Positions 17,173-23,151 of a stretch of DNA of 30,281 nt are shown piece by piece. Each line of letters begins with the position of its first letter. The first letter of the stretch is position 1. The position numbers were made by a program, and so were the translations under genes. The stretch comes from a virus. The notes under the pieces were generated by a model. That model had not been told where the DNA came from, searched no databases, and saw only the letters and a program-made list of their open reading frames with translations. The stretch is taken from IMG/VR virus record IMGVR_UViG_3300045135_000404, positions 1 to 30,281 of that record. One strand, 5' to 3'.

Positions 17173-17624
17173 TGAATATCGTTGACACAATCAAACAATA
17201 TGCCCCTGGCATTGCTACCGTATTAGGTGGCCCTTTGGCAGGTGTTGCAGTTTCTGCACTAGCTGGCAAGTTGGGTGTTCAAGATACGCTTGAGGCCGTA
17301 CAAGAGGCCGTCCAAAAGCCTGAGAACCGAGAGCGCATTATTGAGTTAGAGCAAGAGAAATTTAAGTCTGTTCTTGCTGACAAGCAAAGCGCACGAGATC
17401 GAGAAATCAAGATCGCAAACTCTGGCGCTAGTTGGATGTCAAAAAACATCGTTCCATTGCTGGCGGTGATTGTTGTTGTTGCTTGGGTTGGCATCCAATA
17501 CACGATGATTAACATCGAGATTCAGCAAGGCATGAGGGAATTGGTCGCGCGTGTTTTGGGTACTCTTGATGGCGCATTGATGTTGGTGCTTGCGTATTTT
17601 TTCGGCGCATCTACGAAGGAATGA
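17172..17624 (+). CDS. Holin (3-TM, PF11351-like)
   Basis: 150 residues. Holins accumulate in the inner membrane and open at a set time so the endolysin reaches the cell wall. Three hydrophobic segments are seen: GIATVLGGPLAGVAVSALAG (about 13-32), VPLLAVIVVVAWVGIQYTMI (about 94-113) and LDGALMLVLAYFFGA near the C-terminus. Between them lies a charged helix (EAVQKPENRERIIELEQEKF). This matches the 3-TM holin family found in gene transfer agents and phages. The ATG at 17172 overlaps the preceding TGA; a GTG at 17169 is the alternative. The endolysin follows immediately. Confidence 0.8.
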   Translation: MNIVDTIKQYAPGIATVLGGPLAGVAVSALAGKLGVQDTLEAVQEAVQKPENRERIIELEQEKFKSVLADKQSARDREIKIANSGASWMSKNIVPLLAVIVVVAWVGIQYTMINIEIQQGMRELVARVLGTLDGALMLVLAYFFGASTKE

Positions 17625-17625
17625 A

Positions 17626-18156
17626 ATGTTTGATGAAGCTTTTAAACGTCTCTTGAAGCATGAAGGCGGATTTACATCAGATTCTCGCGACCCAGGAAAC
17701 GCAGGTGGCACTTCTACAAATCTTGGTGTGACTCAGATGGTTTGGGAATCGTGGATTGGCCGCAAATCAAATGAGAAAGAGATGCGTTCATTGACGCCAG
17801 AAAAAGTTGCTCCTCTTTACAAGAAAAAGTATTGGGACGTTGTGAAAGGCGATGATTTGCCTTCAGGCGTTGATTACTGCGTGTTTGATGCTGCGGTGAA
17901 CTCTGGGCCTGGACGCGCTGCAAAGTGGCTTCAGGAGGCCGTAGGAGCCTTTCCCGATGGTGCTATTGGCCCCAAGACATTGGCTGCTGTAAATGCCATG
18001 AAGCCTGTTGATGTTATAAACGCCATGTGCGACACTCGCCAATCTTTCCTAGAGGACTTGGTTACCTTCAGGATTTTTGGACGGGGCTGGACAAGGCGCG
18101 TCAAAGAGGTGCGCGAGACGGCATTGGGGCTTGCAAATGAATCCAAAGGTCAGTGA
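17626..18156 (+). CDS. Endolysin, glycoside hydrolase 108 muramidase
   Basis: 176 residues. Cleaves the glycan strands of peptidoglycan. The N-terminus LLKHEGGFTSDSRDPGNAGG carries the EGG motif with catalytic Glu13, followed by TNLGVTQMVWESW, typical of GH108. The C-terminal part (WLQEAVGAFPDGAIGPKTLAAVN) is the small PG_binding_3 domain. No signal peptide is seen, so export depends on the holin. The ATG at 17626 follows a GAAGGAATGA ribosome binding site; upstream in-frame codons would lie inside the holin gene. Confidence 0.88.
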   Translation: MFDEAFKRLLKHEGGFTSDSRDPGNAGGTSTNLGVTQMVWESWIGRKSNEKEMRSLTPEKVAPLYKKKYWDVVKGDDLPSGVDYCVFDAAVNSGPGRAAKWLQEAVGAFPDGAIGPKTLAAVNAMKPVDVINAMCDTRQSFLEDLVTFRIFGRGWTRRVKEVRETALGLANESKGQ

Positions 18157-19108
18157 AAAAGAGTTCATAGAACTATGGATGGAACTTAAGTCCGGTGCAG
18201 AAGTCGCTAAGAGGCTTGACATTGAGGTGTCCAATGTCATGCGGCGAAGACGGTACATTGAAGGCAAGTTAGGTATTATTCTGCCTTCAAAGATTCCGTC
18301 AAAGGAAAAGAAATATCAATACCGATACACGGCTCAGACTCACAAATCGGCCATAAATCTAGGCATTGAAAACGGTTCTGTTATCGTTTTTTCAGATGCT
18401 CATTTCTGGCCCGCAAACGAAACGGCGGCTTATCGTGGGCTTGTCAAGCTGATTGAAGAAATCAAACCAAAGGCAGTTATTTGCAATGGTGATGCTTTTG
18501 ATGGCGCATCAATCTCGCGACATGACAAGATCATGTGGGAGAAGCGGCCAACGGTCATTGAAGAACTGAAGGCGTGTGAGATTTATCTAGGAACGATTGA
18601 CGACACTGCTAAGAAAGCCAATAATCAGTGTAAGCTAATCTGGACGCTTGGCAACCACGACCAACGTTTTGAAAGCAGGATTGCAAACACCGCGCCTGAG
18701 TACGCCCAGGTTCACGGCGTCCACCTCAAAGATCACTTCCCTTACTGGGAATTTGGGATGGCTGCCTGGGTCAATGACTCAACCATTGTTAAGCACCGCT
18801 GGCACAATGGCGTCCATGCTGCGTACAACAATGCTTTGAAGTCTGGCAAGAGCATCGTCACAGGCCACCTACACAGCCTGAAAGTGACGCCCTGGACTGA
18901 TTACCTTGGGAACCGTTACGGCGTTGACACAGGAACCCTAGCAGAGCCTTACAGCGATCAATTCGCTTACACCGAGGTGAACTCGCTTAACTGGCGTTCT
19001 GGCTTTGTTGTCCTGACTTTCCACAATGGACGCCTTCTTTTGCCTGAGATGTGTCAGGTTTTCGACAGCGACCATGTGGAGTTCAGAGGCCAACTTATTC
19101 CGGTCTAG
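18137..19108 (+). CDS. Calcineurin-like metallophosphoesterase with N-terminal helix-turn-helix-like region
   Basis: 323 residues. Metal-binding motifs are in order and intact: SDAH (D87, H89), NGDAFD (about 117-122), LGNHDQRFE (171-179), and TGHLHS (242-247), with a further His near 220-223. These enzymes hydrolyse phosphodiester or phosphomonoester bonds using two metal ions; the substrate here is unknown. The first 45 residues (EFIELWMELKSGAEVAKRL, then a basic RRRR) look like a small DNA-binding helix-turn-helix. The gene overlaps the endolysin by 20 bases, so it is probably expressed late, and converges with the leftward operon, overlapping its last gene by 14 bases. Confidence 0.8.
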   Translation: MNPKVSEKEFIELWMELKSGAEVAKRLDIEVSNVMRRRRYIEGKLGIILPSKIPSKEKKYQYRYTAQTHKSAINLGIENGSVIVFSDAHFWPANETAAYRGLVKLIEEIKPKAVICNGDAFDGASISRHDKIMWEKRPTVIEELKACEIYLGTIDDTAKKANNQCKLIWTLGNHDQRFESRIANTAPEYAQVHGVHLKDHFPYWEFGMAAWVNDSTIVKHRWHNGVHAAYNNALKSGKSIVTGHLHSLKVTPWTDYLGNRYGVDTGTLAEPYSDQFAYTEVNSLNWRSGFVVLTFHNGRLLLPEMCQVFDSDHVEFRGQLIPV

Positions 19109-19307
19109 GGCAGTCCTCGGGTACTTCTGCCAAGCAGTAAACGGCTTCTCCGTCTTCCGTCCAGCGGTCGATGTATATACATGGTATATACGACAGCAAG
19201 ACCTCTGTTTGGCGCTTACTGGATGCGGTGGCTCGCATAATTTCTTTAAACGTGCCACCATGCCCATGACGGAAAAAAGCGAATAAAGCTTTCTCGCGCT
19301 GGTTCAT
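19095..19307 (-). CDS. Small winged-helix-like phage protein
   Basis: 70 residues. The pattern FAFFRHGHGGTFKEIMRATAS, then RQTEVLLSYIPCIYIDRW and CLAEVPEDCPRPE, looks like a winged helix-turn-helix found in other phages. Start ATG overlaps the stop of the preceding microprotein as ATGA. Last gene of the leftward L2 unit. A regulatory or DNA-binding role is inferred only from the fold-like pattern. Confidence 0.65.
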   Translation of the reverse strand: MNQREKALFAFFRHGHGGTFKEIMRATASSKRQTEVLLSYIPCIYIDRWTEDGEAVYCLAEVPEDCPRPE

Positions 19308-19429
19308 GACATGAAGAAATCATAGACGGTGACGAAAGCACCGACTCCAGCGGCTGCTGCTGCACCAAGCATTGCAAGGAATATCACAAGCTGAGCCCAG
19401 GCTCTAAACATTTCCATCATTTGCTTCAT
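19304..19429 (-). CDS. 41-residue membrane microprotein
   Basis: A short polar N-terminus (MKQMMEMFRAWAQ) is followed by one membrane helix (LVIFLAMLGAAAAAGVGAF) and a short tail VTVYDFFMS. Both ends overlap neighbours as ATGA, which is strong support for translation. No family is recognised. One of four such membrane microproteins in the L2 unit. Confidence 0.7.
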   Translation of the reverse strand: MKQMMEMFRAWAQLVIFLAMLGAAAAAGVGAFVTVYDFFMS

Positions 19430-19923
19430 CGTAATAACCCCGAAAAAATCCCTGTAGACCGCCATGTGACGTACTGACGCACATCAAGAATTGTTCTCTC
19501 GCTTACTCCATACTCTTTTGCAATTTCTTTTGTAGGCTTATCGCTTAAGCGGATTTCATCTGCCATCTGCTGATTTAACTTCACCGGAAACTGCGCCTGT
19601 CGCCGCGCTGCATCTGCTCGCGCTTTTTTGCTGATGTGTTTGTTAGCCCACGAAGCATATTTCTTGCGATCATATATTTTCATATGCTCAGGGTTAAGGC
19701 ACAGCAAAGACTCGCAAGACATGACGATTCGCCAAGTCTTTGGAATCGGCTTAACCTCATGCTCATAAACGACACGCCGCGCTGACAGCGTATGTTTGTA
19801 TCCGTTTTCGTAGTAGACGAATATCGGGTAGTTTCTTGCACCAGTGTACCCGTCCCAAATCCTGCATCCAGCATCATCATGCGTTTGCATTATCAAGCGT
19901 TTATAGGTTTCTTCACTAACCAT
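19426..19923 (-). CDS. HNH-like endonuclease with degenerate motif and C-terminal helix-turn-helix
   Basis: 165 residues. The part CRIWDGYTGARNYPIFVY and SARRVVYEHEVKPIP, then SCESLLCLNPEHMKIYDR (C70, C75, N77, H80), is the phage HNH arrangement in which the first His of the motif is here replaced (VMSCES), so activity may be lost or altered. The C-terminal part PTKEIAKEYGVSERTILDVRQ is a helix-turn-helix as in phage homing-type nucleases. The gene is coupled to neighbours on both sides. It could be a free-standing homing endonuclease or a domesticated DNA-binding protein. Confidence 0.65.
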   Translation of the reverse strand: MVSEETYKRLIMQTHDDAGCRIWDGYTGARNYPIFVYYENGYKHTLSARRVVYEHEVKPIPKTWRIVMSCESLLCLNPEHMKIYDRKKYASWANKHISKKARADAARRQAQFPVKLNQQMADEIRLSDKPTKEIAKEYGVSERTILDVRQYVTWRSTGIFSGLLR

Positions 19924-20024
19924 TTGTCACCCAAATTTAAAACTGCACGGAGCCAAGCACGTTGGTTGTACTGGCTATCAGGCCACAATGCACGGGCTTT
20001 GCGGCGAAGCGTGAGTGTACTCAT
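19893..20024 (-). CDS. 43-residue small phage protein
   Basis: Sequence STLTLRRKARALWPDSQYN then QRAWLRAVLNLGDKWLV is basic and helical. Similar short proteins with RALWPDS and WLRAV patterns occur in phage early regions; function unknown. Chosen start 20024 is preceded by AGGAG at the right distance on the minus strand; a longer in-frame reading to 20171 would overlap two other genes. Overlaps the HNH gene start by 31 bases. Confidence 0.65.
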   Translation of the reverse strand: MSTLTLRRKARALWPDSQYNQRAWLRAVLNLGDKWLVKKPINA

Positions 20025-20026
20025 TT

Positions 20027-20110
20027 TTAATCTCCTGAGAACCAAATTAACGCCAAGACTATTGCCAAAGATATTGGAGTAATCAGCAATAGTATTGCTG
20101 CTTGAATCAT
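20027..20110 (-). CDS. 27-residue membrane microprotein
   Basis: Almost entirely one membrane helix (IQAAILLLITPISLAIVLAL, then IWFSGD). The start overlaps the MazG stop as ATGA, and the ribosome binding site of the next gene lies in its last codons. Too short for gene finders; supported by coupling and hydrophobicity only. Confidence 0.6.
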   Translation of the reverse strand: MIQAAILLLITPISLAIVLALIWFSGD

Positions 20111-20415
20111 TGCTCTTTGACAAATACGCCTGACGGAAGAAGCATTCCTTTGCGATCTTTGATGCACTCATATGCTGCTTCTAAGCACTCAGTAAACGTA
20201 ATTCCACGTTGAGCACAAATCATAAGCAACGTTACTCCTATATCACCAATGGCATCAGTAATTTCTTCAGGATTATCTCCAGCATTTATGGCTGCAAGTA
20301 GTTCTGTAACTTCTTCAAGCGTTTTAATGGCTTGCCCCATTGGTTTTCCATGTTGAATGATGCCGCGAGCGTAACCCCAGATTTCAATCTTATTTTCAAC
20401 GTCTACATATGTCAT
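20107..20415 (-). CDS. MazG-like nucleotide pyrophosphohydrolase
   Basis: 102 residues. The metal-binding pattern EEVTE (E34, E35, E38) followed by EITDAIGD (E51, D54, D58) is that of MazG/dUTPase-type all-alpha NTP pyrophosphatases, which hydrolyse (d)NTPs to monophosphates. Phage versions may alter nucleotide pools or (p)ppGpp signalling. Single-domain length is normal for phage MazG-like proteins. The start overlaps the previous stop as ATGA. Confidence 0.8.
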   Translation of the reverse strand: MTYVDVENKIEIWGYARGIIQHGKPMGQAIKTLEEVTELLAAINAGDNPEEITDAIGDIGVTLLMICAQRGITFTECLEAAYECIKDRKGMLLPSGVFVKEQ

Positions 20416-20546
20416 TTCAATTTTTCCTTTCGTCCATCACGATATACGAGAACATCGCCAAATCGACTTGGTTTTTGAAAAGCATCCATGCAACCAGCAC
20501 GGACAGGGTGTGATCGCAACTCAGGGCAAGTATATTTGCCATTCAT
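20412..20546 (-). CDS. 44-residue small phage protein
   Basis: Sequence NGKYTCPELRSHPVRAG, then MDAFQKPSRFGDVLVYRDGR. The YTCPEL and YRDGR pattern is shared with other short phage proteins of unknown function. The start at 20546 follows GGAG on the minus strand with nine-base spacing, right after the stop of the upstream gene; an in-frame reading upstream would overlap that gene. Confidence 0.62.
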   Translation of the reverse strand: MNGKYTCPELRSHPVRAGCMDAFQKPSRFGDVLVYRDGRKEKLK

Positions 20547-20553
20547 CACGTTG

Positions 20554-20733
20554 TTACTCCGAGACATAGCTCGGTTTGTAGTCGAGTTCATAATCGTCAA
20601 TCCTATCAATTGAAAGCCCAAGTTCGTAAACAAAATCAGAGTGGACAACACCCCACAAAACAAACTGTTTTTGACGTTGTGTGTACAACTCGACAATCTC
20701 TGGATCGTCTTTGTTTTGACGCATATAGATCAT
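20554..20733 (-). CDS. 59-residue unknown protein
   Basis: Starts IYMRQNKDDPEIVELYTQRQ and ends with an acidic, Tyr-rich part (SIDRIDDYELDYKPSYVSE). Start overlaps the stop of the preceding membrane microprotein as ATGA. No family recognised. A longer frame in the same place (to 20696 in another frame) has no ribosome binding site and is rejected in favour of this one. Confidence 0.62.
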   Translation of the reverse strand: MIYMRQNKDDPEIVELYTQRQKQFVLWGVVHSDFVYELGLSIDRIDDYELDYKPSYVSE

Positions 20734-20840
20734 TTTGACAACTCCATCAGCAGGTAAGCCAAAGGAACCGCGATTGCAACCGCGACTGCTGCATCAAGAA
20801 TCATGTTCATCTGTAAATCATTGAAGTTTTGATAGCTCAT
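20730..20840 (-). CDS. 36-residue membrane microprotein
   Basis: A polar N-terminus (SYQNFNDLQMN) leads into one membrane helix (MILDAAVAVAIAVPLAYLLM) and a short ELSK tail. Coupled by ATGA overlap at both ends. A CAGGAGCC ribosome binding site precedes it. Family unknown. Confidence 0.65.
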   Translation of the reverse strand: MSYQNFNDLQMNMILDAAVAVAIAVPLAYLLMELSK

Positions 20841-21049
20841 TCTGGCTCCTGTTCTGCCAACATTTCGTCAGCGATTGGACAACGGTGTTTCATGTTCGGA
20901 TACTCGATCAACTCGCAGTACCGGAAAGTCTCTGTTGCATAGCCTTCCCCGTAGGGACGCTTTTCGGTGTCGGTGTAGTGCCACTCGCAGTCATGGCAGT
21001 GGTCGCCATGCTCGTAGACCTGGGCCAAGAAATACTTGTAGTCTTTCAT
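20837..21049 (-). CDS. 70-residue protein with four cysteines
   Basis: Residues HCHDCEWH (C18, C21) and later YCELIEY (C45) and RCPIADE (C57) suggest a small zinc-binding fold. Start at 21049 overlaps the stop of the 28-residue microprotein as ATGA; four codons further upstream is an alternative Met. Function unknown. Confidence 0.65.
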   Translation of the reverse strand: MKDYKYFLAQVYEHGDHCHDCEWHYTDTEKRPYGEGYATETFRYCELIEYPNMKHRCPIADEMLAEQEPE

Positions 21050-21132
21050 GCTGACCACCATGCAACCAAAGCCGCAGCAACGCCGACGCCGATGGTTACT
21101 TGCAGAAGCGTGTCTAAAATCATGTCTTTCAT
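21046..21132 (-). CDS. 28-residue membrane microprotein, first gene of unit L2
   Basis: Sequence KDMILDTLLQVTIGVGVAA then ALVAWWSA, one membrane helix. An ideal AAGGAG ribosome binding site lies six bases before the ATG, and the stop overlaps the next start. It is the first cistron behind the L2 promoter, so it may be highly translated or act as a leader peptide. Confidence 0.68.
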   Translation of the reverse strand: MKDMILDTLLQVTIGVGVAAALVAWWSA

Positions 21133-21143
21133 ATCATCTCCTT

Positions 21144-21176
21144 GTGTTGATGGTGCAATCATAACACCACCAACAC
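21144..21176. promoter_or_regulatory. Candidate operator: 12-bp inverted repeat over the L2 -10 element
   Basis: Arms 21144-21155 and 21165-21176 match at 11 of 12 positions and flank nine bases that include most of the -10 hexamer. Next to it lies an Arc-like repressor gene, which makes this a reasonable binding site. It could also form an RNA hairpin just upstream of the ribosome binding site. Confidence 0.45.
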
Positions 21177-21203
21177 TGGTTTTTTCTAGGGGTTTTCCCT
21201 TAG
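21158..21203 (-). promoter_or_regulatory. Promoter module of leftward unit L2
   Basis: On the minus strand, an extended -10 element TGTTATGAT (21158-21166) lies 19 bases downstream of CTAG at the edge of a GGG-N4-CCC palindrome (21186-21203). No consensus -35 is present. The same spacing is found at unit L1. The palindrome centre falls near -43, a position often used by transcription activators. Confidence 0.5.
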
Positions 21204-21320
21204 ATACATTTCAAGCATGTAGAGCACCTGGGCGTTGACAGATCGGTGTTCCATCTTTGCAAGCATCTTGATTTTCTCAAGGAGTTCACTCGGCAGCCGG
21301 ATTGAGAACGTCTTGGTCAT
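21186..21320 (-). CDS. Arc-like ribbon-helix-helix DNA-binding protein
   Basis: 44 residues, the usual size of an Arc-family repressor. The N-terminal strand FSIRLPSELLEKIKMLA begins the fold, followed by a helix with HRSVNAQVLYMLEMYL (SVNxQ is the common turn before helix B). Such proteins bind DNA operators as dimers of dimers. Start at 21320 follows AAGGAGC; a longer in-frame reading upstream overlaps another gene. It is the last gene of L1 and its stop lies within the L2 palindrome, so it could control L2. Confidence 0.82.
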   Translation of the reverse strand: MTKTFSIRLPSELLEKIKMLAKMEHRSVNAQVLYMLEMYLRENP

Positions 21321-21444
21321 GTTCTTGCTCCTTGTACTGCTGGACGAGTTTTTGATGCAGCGGAAATGCACCAGACTCTGTTGGTAGGTTGCCAAGCACA
21401 CGGATGATGAAGGCGGCTTCGTTTTGTTCAACTGCAAAATTCAT
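21286..21444 (-). CDS. 52-residue small phage protein
   Basis: Sequence NFAVEQNEAAFIIRVLGNLP then TESGAFPLHQKLVQQYKEQE. The pattern with ILxxLxxLP and a helix ending in Q-rich residues is common in short phage early proteins of unknown function. The Arc-like gene starts inside its last 35 bases in another frame, indicating coupling. A TGAGGTAA ribosome binding site precedes it. Confidence 0.62.
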   Translation of the reverse strand: MNFAVEQNEAAFIIRVLGNLPTESGAFPLHQKLVQQYKEQEHDQDVLNPAAE

Positions 21445-21453
21445 GGTGTTACC

Positions 21454-21732
21454 TCAGAACGGCAAATCCGAGTCCATGTCATCAAAGCCGCTAGTGTCAA
21501 CAGCTTGAGGCGCTTGTTTGGCTTGTCGCGCTGGCTTTGCTGCTTGCTGCTGTTTAGGCTGCACTGACAAGGACATGAACTTGTTGCCTTGCTTGCTGGT
21601 CTTAATCCAGCCAGACAGCCAGTACTCCACGCCGTCAACAACGACGCTACCTTTGTAGTCTGGTTGTGTGTCTTTCTCCTTTTCGGTGTTCTTCATAAGA
21701 AAACCGCGCAGATTGTTGTCGTAGTCCATCAT
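21454..21732 (-). CDS. DUF736-like protein with SSB-like C-terminal tip
   Basis: 92 residues. The central part (YKGSVVVDGVEYWLSGWIK, then GNKFMSLSVQPKQQ) is an OB-like strand pattern seen in DUF736 and related phage proteins. The Gln/Ala-rich linker and acidic tip DDMDSDLPF copy the arrangement of single-stranded DNA-binding proteins, whose DDDIPF-type tips recruit partner enzymes. It lies two genes downstream of the annealing protein, so a role in ssDNA handling or recombination is likely. The start ATG overlaps the previous stop. Confidence 0.7.
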   Translation of the reverse strand: MMDYDNNLRGFLMKNTEKEKDTQPDYKGSVVVDGVEYWLSGWIKTSKQGNKFMSLSVQPKQQQAAKPARQAKQAPQAVDTSGFDDMDSDLPF

Positions 21733-21923
21733 TTTCCTTTCAGGTAATACTCAGCAAAAAATTTGCCGTTGATGCGCTTTTTGCGCGTTTCAATGTCGTG
21801 GCCCATTCCACGCAAGTCATTGATTCTTGATGCCAGTCGGAAGCAACCGTAGAACCGCAGCGCGTCTAGTGCGGTGATTGGCTCGCGTTTAAGGTGCGCT
21901 AAGATTGCTTCGTTCTGTGTCAT
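21729..21923 (-). CDS. Helix-turn-helix protein (HTH_39-like)
   Basis: 64 residues. TQNEAILAHLKREPITALDAL then RFYGCFRLASRINDLRGMGH matches the small phage helix-turn-helix pattern with ITxxxAL-YGxxRLxxRIxDLR. It could be a regulator or accessory replication factor. Start 21923 overlaps the annealing protein stop as ATGA and follows GAAGGCAAC. An upstream in-frame Met at 21971 would overlap that gene further and is not preferred. Confidence 0.72.
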   Translation of the reverse strand: MTQNEAILAHLKREPITALDALRFYGCFRLASRINDLRGMGHDIETRKKRINGKFFAEYYLKGK

Positions 21924-22519
21924 TGTGTTGCCTTCAGTATGCGTCGCGTAGGGGCGTCCAGATAGCTCCATAAGGCCCGCATCTGCGGTTCCTCAAGGTT
22001 CTCATCACGGATGCGCTGTTTGGCCGCTGCTGGCTGATGTACAACCATTGCGGTGACTTCTGCTGCAAGCTCCTCAAGGTACGGCAGTTCATCGGCAGGC
22101 ACATCATCACGAGCGCCTTGGTTCGGCACGATCTTTACTGCTGGTTTCTGTTCAGGAATATCTTCGCCAGCATAAATATAGAGACCAAGACCATGAAGCC
22201 CAAGGCATTTGGTCAAGCAGCGCATAATGGCTGTATTGACTTGAAAGGCATCAGGCTTTTCAATGGCTTTGTTTCGATAATCCATGACCGGAAGCTGACA
22301 CATCATTGGCTTGCCAAACATCGTCACGGTTACAAATACCATAGCAGTGCCGTTAATGTCCATGTAGCATTTGCCATCAAACATTTCAACTCGGTAAGAA
22401 GCTGCTGGGTCTGCTTTTAAAGCCTCTGCCCAAGCCCATGCCCATGACAGGTAGGTCAGGTTGTTTTTCTTTTCGGTGTGCTCGTTTACGTTGAGCGCCA
22501 ACAATTTTTCAATACTCAT
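21920..22519 (-). CDS. Single-strand annealing protein (Sak3 / DUF1071-like)
   Basis: 199 residues. The N-terminal TYLSWAWAWAEA motif (about 22-33), YRVEMFDGKCYMDINGTAMVFVTV, and NTAIMRCLTKCLGLHGLGLYIYAGED (about 95-119) are diagnostic of the DUF1071/Sak3 group, a branch of Rad52-like phage annealing proteins. They bind ssDNA and anneal complementary strands in recombination and replication restart. The C-terminus is a charged helical region that may bind a partner such as the neighbouring SSB-like protein. Confidence 0.8.
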   Translation of the reverse strand: MSIEKLLALNVNEHTEKKNNLTYLSWAWAWAEALKADPAASYRVEMFDGKCYMDINGTAMVFVTVTMFGKPMMCQLPVMDYRNKAIEKPDAFQVNTAIMRCLTKCLGLHGLGLYIYAGEDIPEQKPAVKIVPNQGARDDVPADELPYLEELAAEVTAMVVHQPAAAKQRIRDENLEEPQMRALWSYLDAPTRRILKATQ

Positions 22520-22743
22520 CCTAACTGCTCCTCAGTAAGTTCATCAATCAAATGCCGCTTGTGCGGGATGTTGCCTGGAAAGTGGACAAACACCCGTTCG
22601 CGCAACCGCTTGTCGTTGTCTTGGTAAAAGTACTCAGGGAAACGCTCATGCAGGTTCAAAGCGTCTAGCTTTTTGTTTTGCGTCATTACTCCTGCGCCTC
22701 GATAGCAGGCTTTGATCTGCTCTCGGATTTCGTTAAAAGTCAT
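22516..22743 (-). CDS. 75-residue unknown protein
   Basis: Basic and helical (FNEIREQIKACYRGAGVMTQ, LRERVFVHFPGNIPHKRH). No recognised family. Overlaps both neighbours by four bases, so it is a real member of the L1 unit. Position beside the annealing protein suggests a DNA metabolism role, but nothing in the sequence proves it. Confidence 0.62.
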   Translation of the reverse strand: MTFNEIREQIKACYRGAGVMTQNKKLDALNLHERFPEYFYQDNDKRLRERVFVHFPGNIPHKRHLIDELTEEQLG

Positions 22744-22931
22744 TCGATTACCTCAGTCTGTTTAAAGTCAATTACGATGTTCTCACGCGAGAACGCTCGC
22801 AGTTCAATCTTGCCTTGATCGCTTTTAATCACAAAAGTTGTGGAGTAGTGCGGCAAGCCGTCAGCGCCCTCAAAGATGTGCTTTTGTGCCTCAATAGACA
22901 CAACATCATGTGTTGTCATATAGCTGTTCAT
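22740..22931 (-). CDS. 63-residue unknown protein
   Basis: Predicted beta-rich (HYSTTFVIKSDQGKIELRAF, ENIVIDFKQTEVIE). No recognised family. The start at 22931 overlaps the previous stop as ATGA; a second Met four codons later is possible. Confidence 0.58.
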   Translation of the reverse strand: MNSYMTTHDVVSIEAQKHIFEGADGLPHYSTTFVIKSDQGKIELRAFSRENIVIDFKQTEVIE

Positions 22932-23134
22932 AAGATCACTACCTTCTCAAAGTCATCTTCACCAAACACCACTACCTCGCCACCGACACGGATGTGAGGC
23001 ATGTCGCCTTTGTCCATCTGGTCTTCAAGGGTGATGACCGCATCTGTCATGCAGCCCTCGGCCAGCAGCTCACGCAGCCTGTTGACCGATTCTGTCTTGA
23101 GCATGTACACATGCTTTGCTTCTTTCACTTTCAT
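22928..23134 (-). CDS. 68-residue unknown protein
   Basis: KVKEAKHVYMLKTESVNRLR then LLAEGCMTDAVITLED and a beta-like IRVGGEVVVFGEDDFEKVVIL. No recognised family. AGGAGAG precedes the ATG. Lies behind the hairpin at 23152-23165. Confidence 0.58.
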   Translation of the reverse strand: MKVKEAKHVYMLKTESVNRLRELLAEGCMTDAVITLEDQMDKGDMPHIRVGGEVVVFGEDDFEKVVIL

Positions 23135-23151
23135 CGCTCTCTCCTATTAAT

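Noticed and set aside
19110-19135. Possible bidirectional terminator at the convergent junction
   Set aside because: Only a five-bp GGCAG/CTGCC pairing with no T-run on either strand, inside coding sequence.
19173-19191. Two self-complementary GTATATAC octamers separated by ATG
   Set aside because: They lie inside the 70-residue winged-helix-like gene and are explained by its codons (YIPCIYI); no promoter or gene start is near.
20554-20696. Longer minus-strand frame extending the 44-residue gene upstream to 20696
   Set aside because: It would overlap the coupled 59-residue gene over most of its length and has no ribosome binding site, whereas the start at 20546 follows GGAG.
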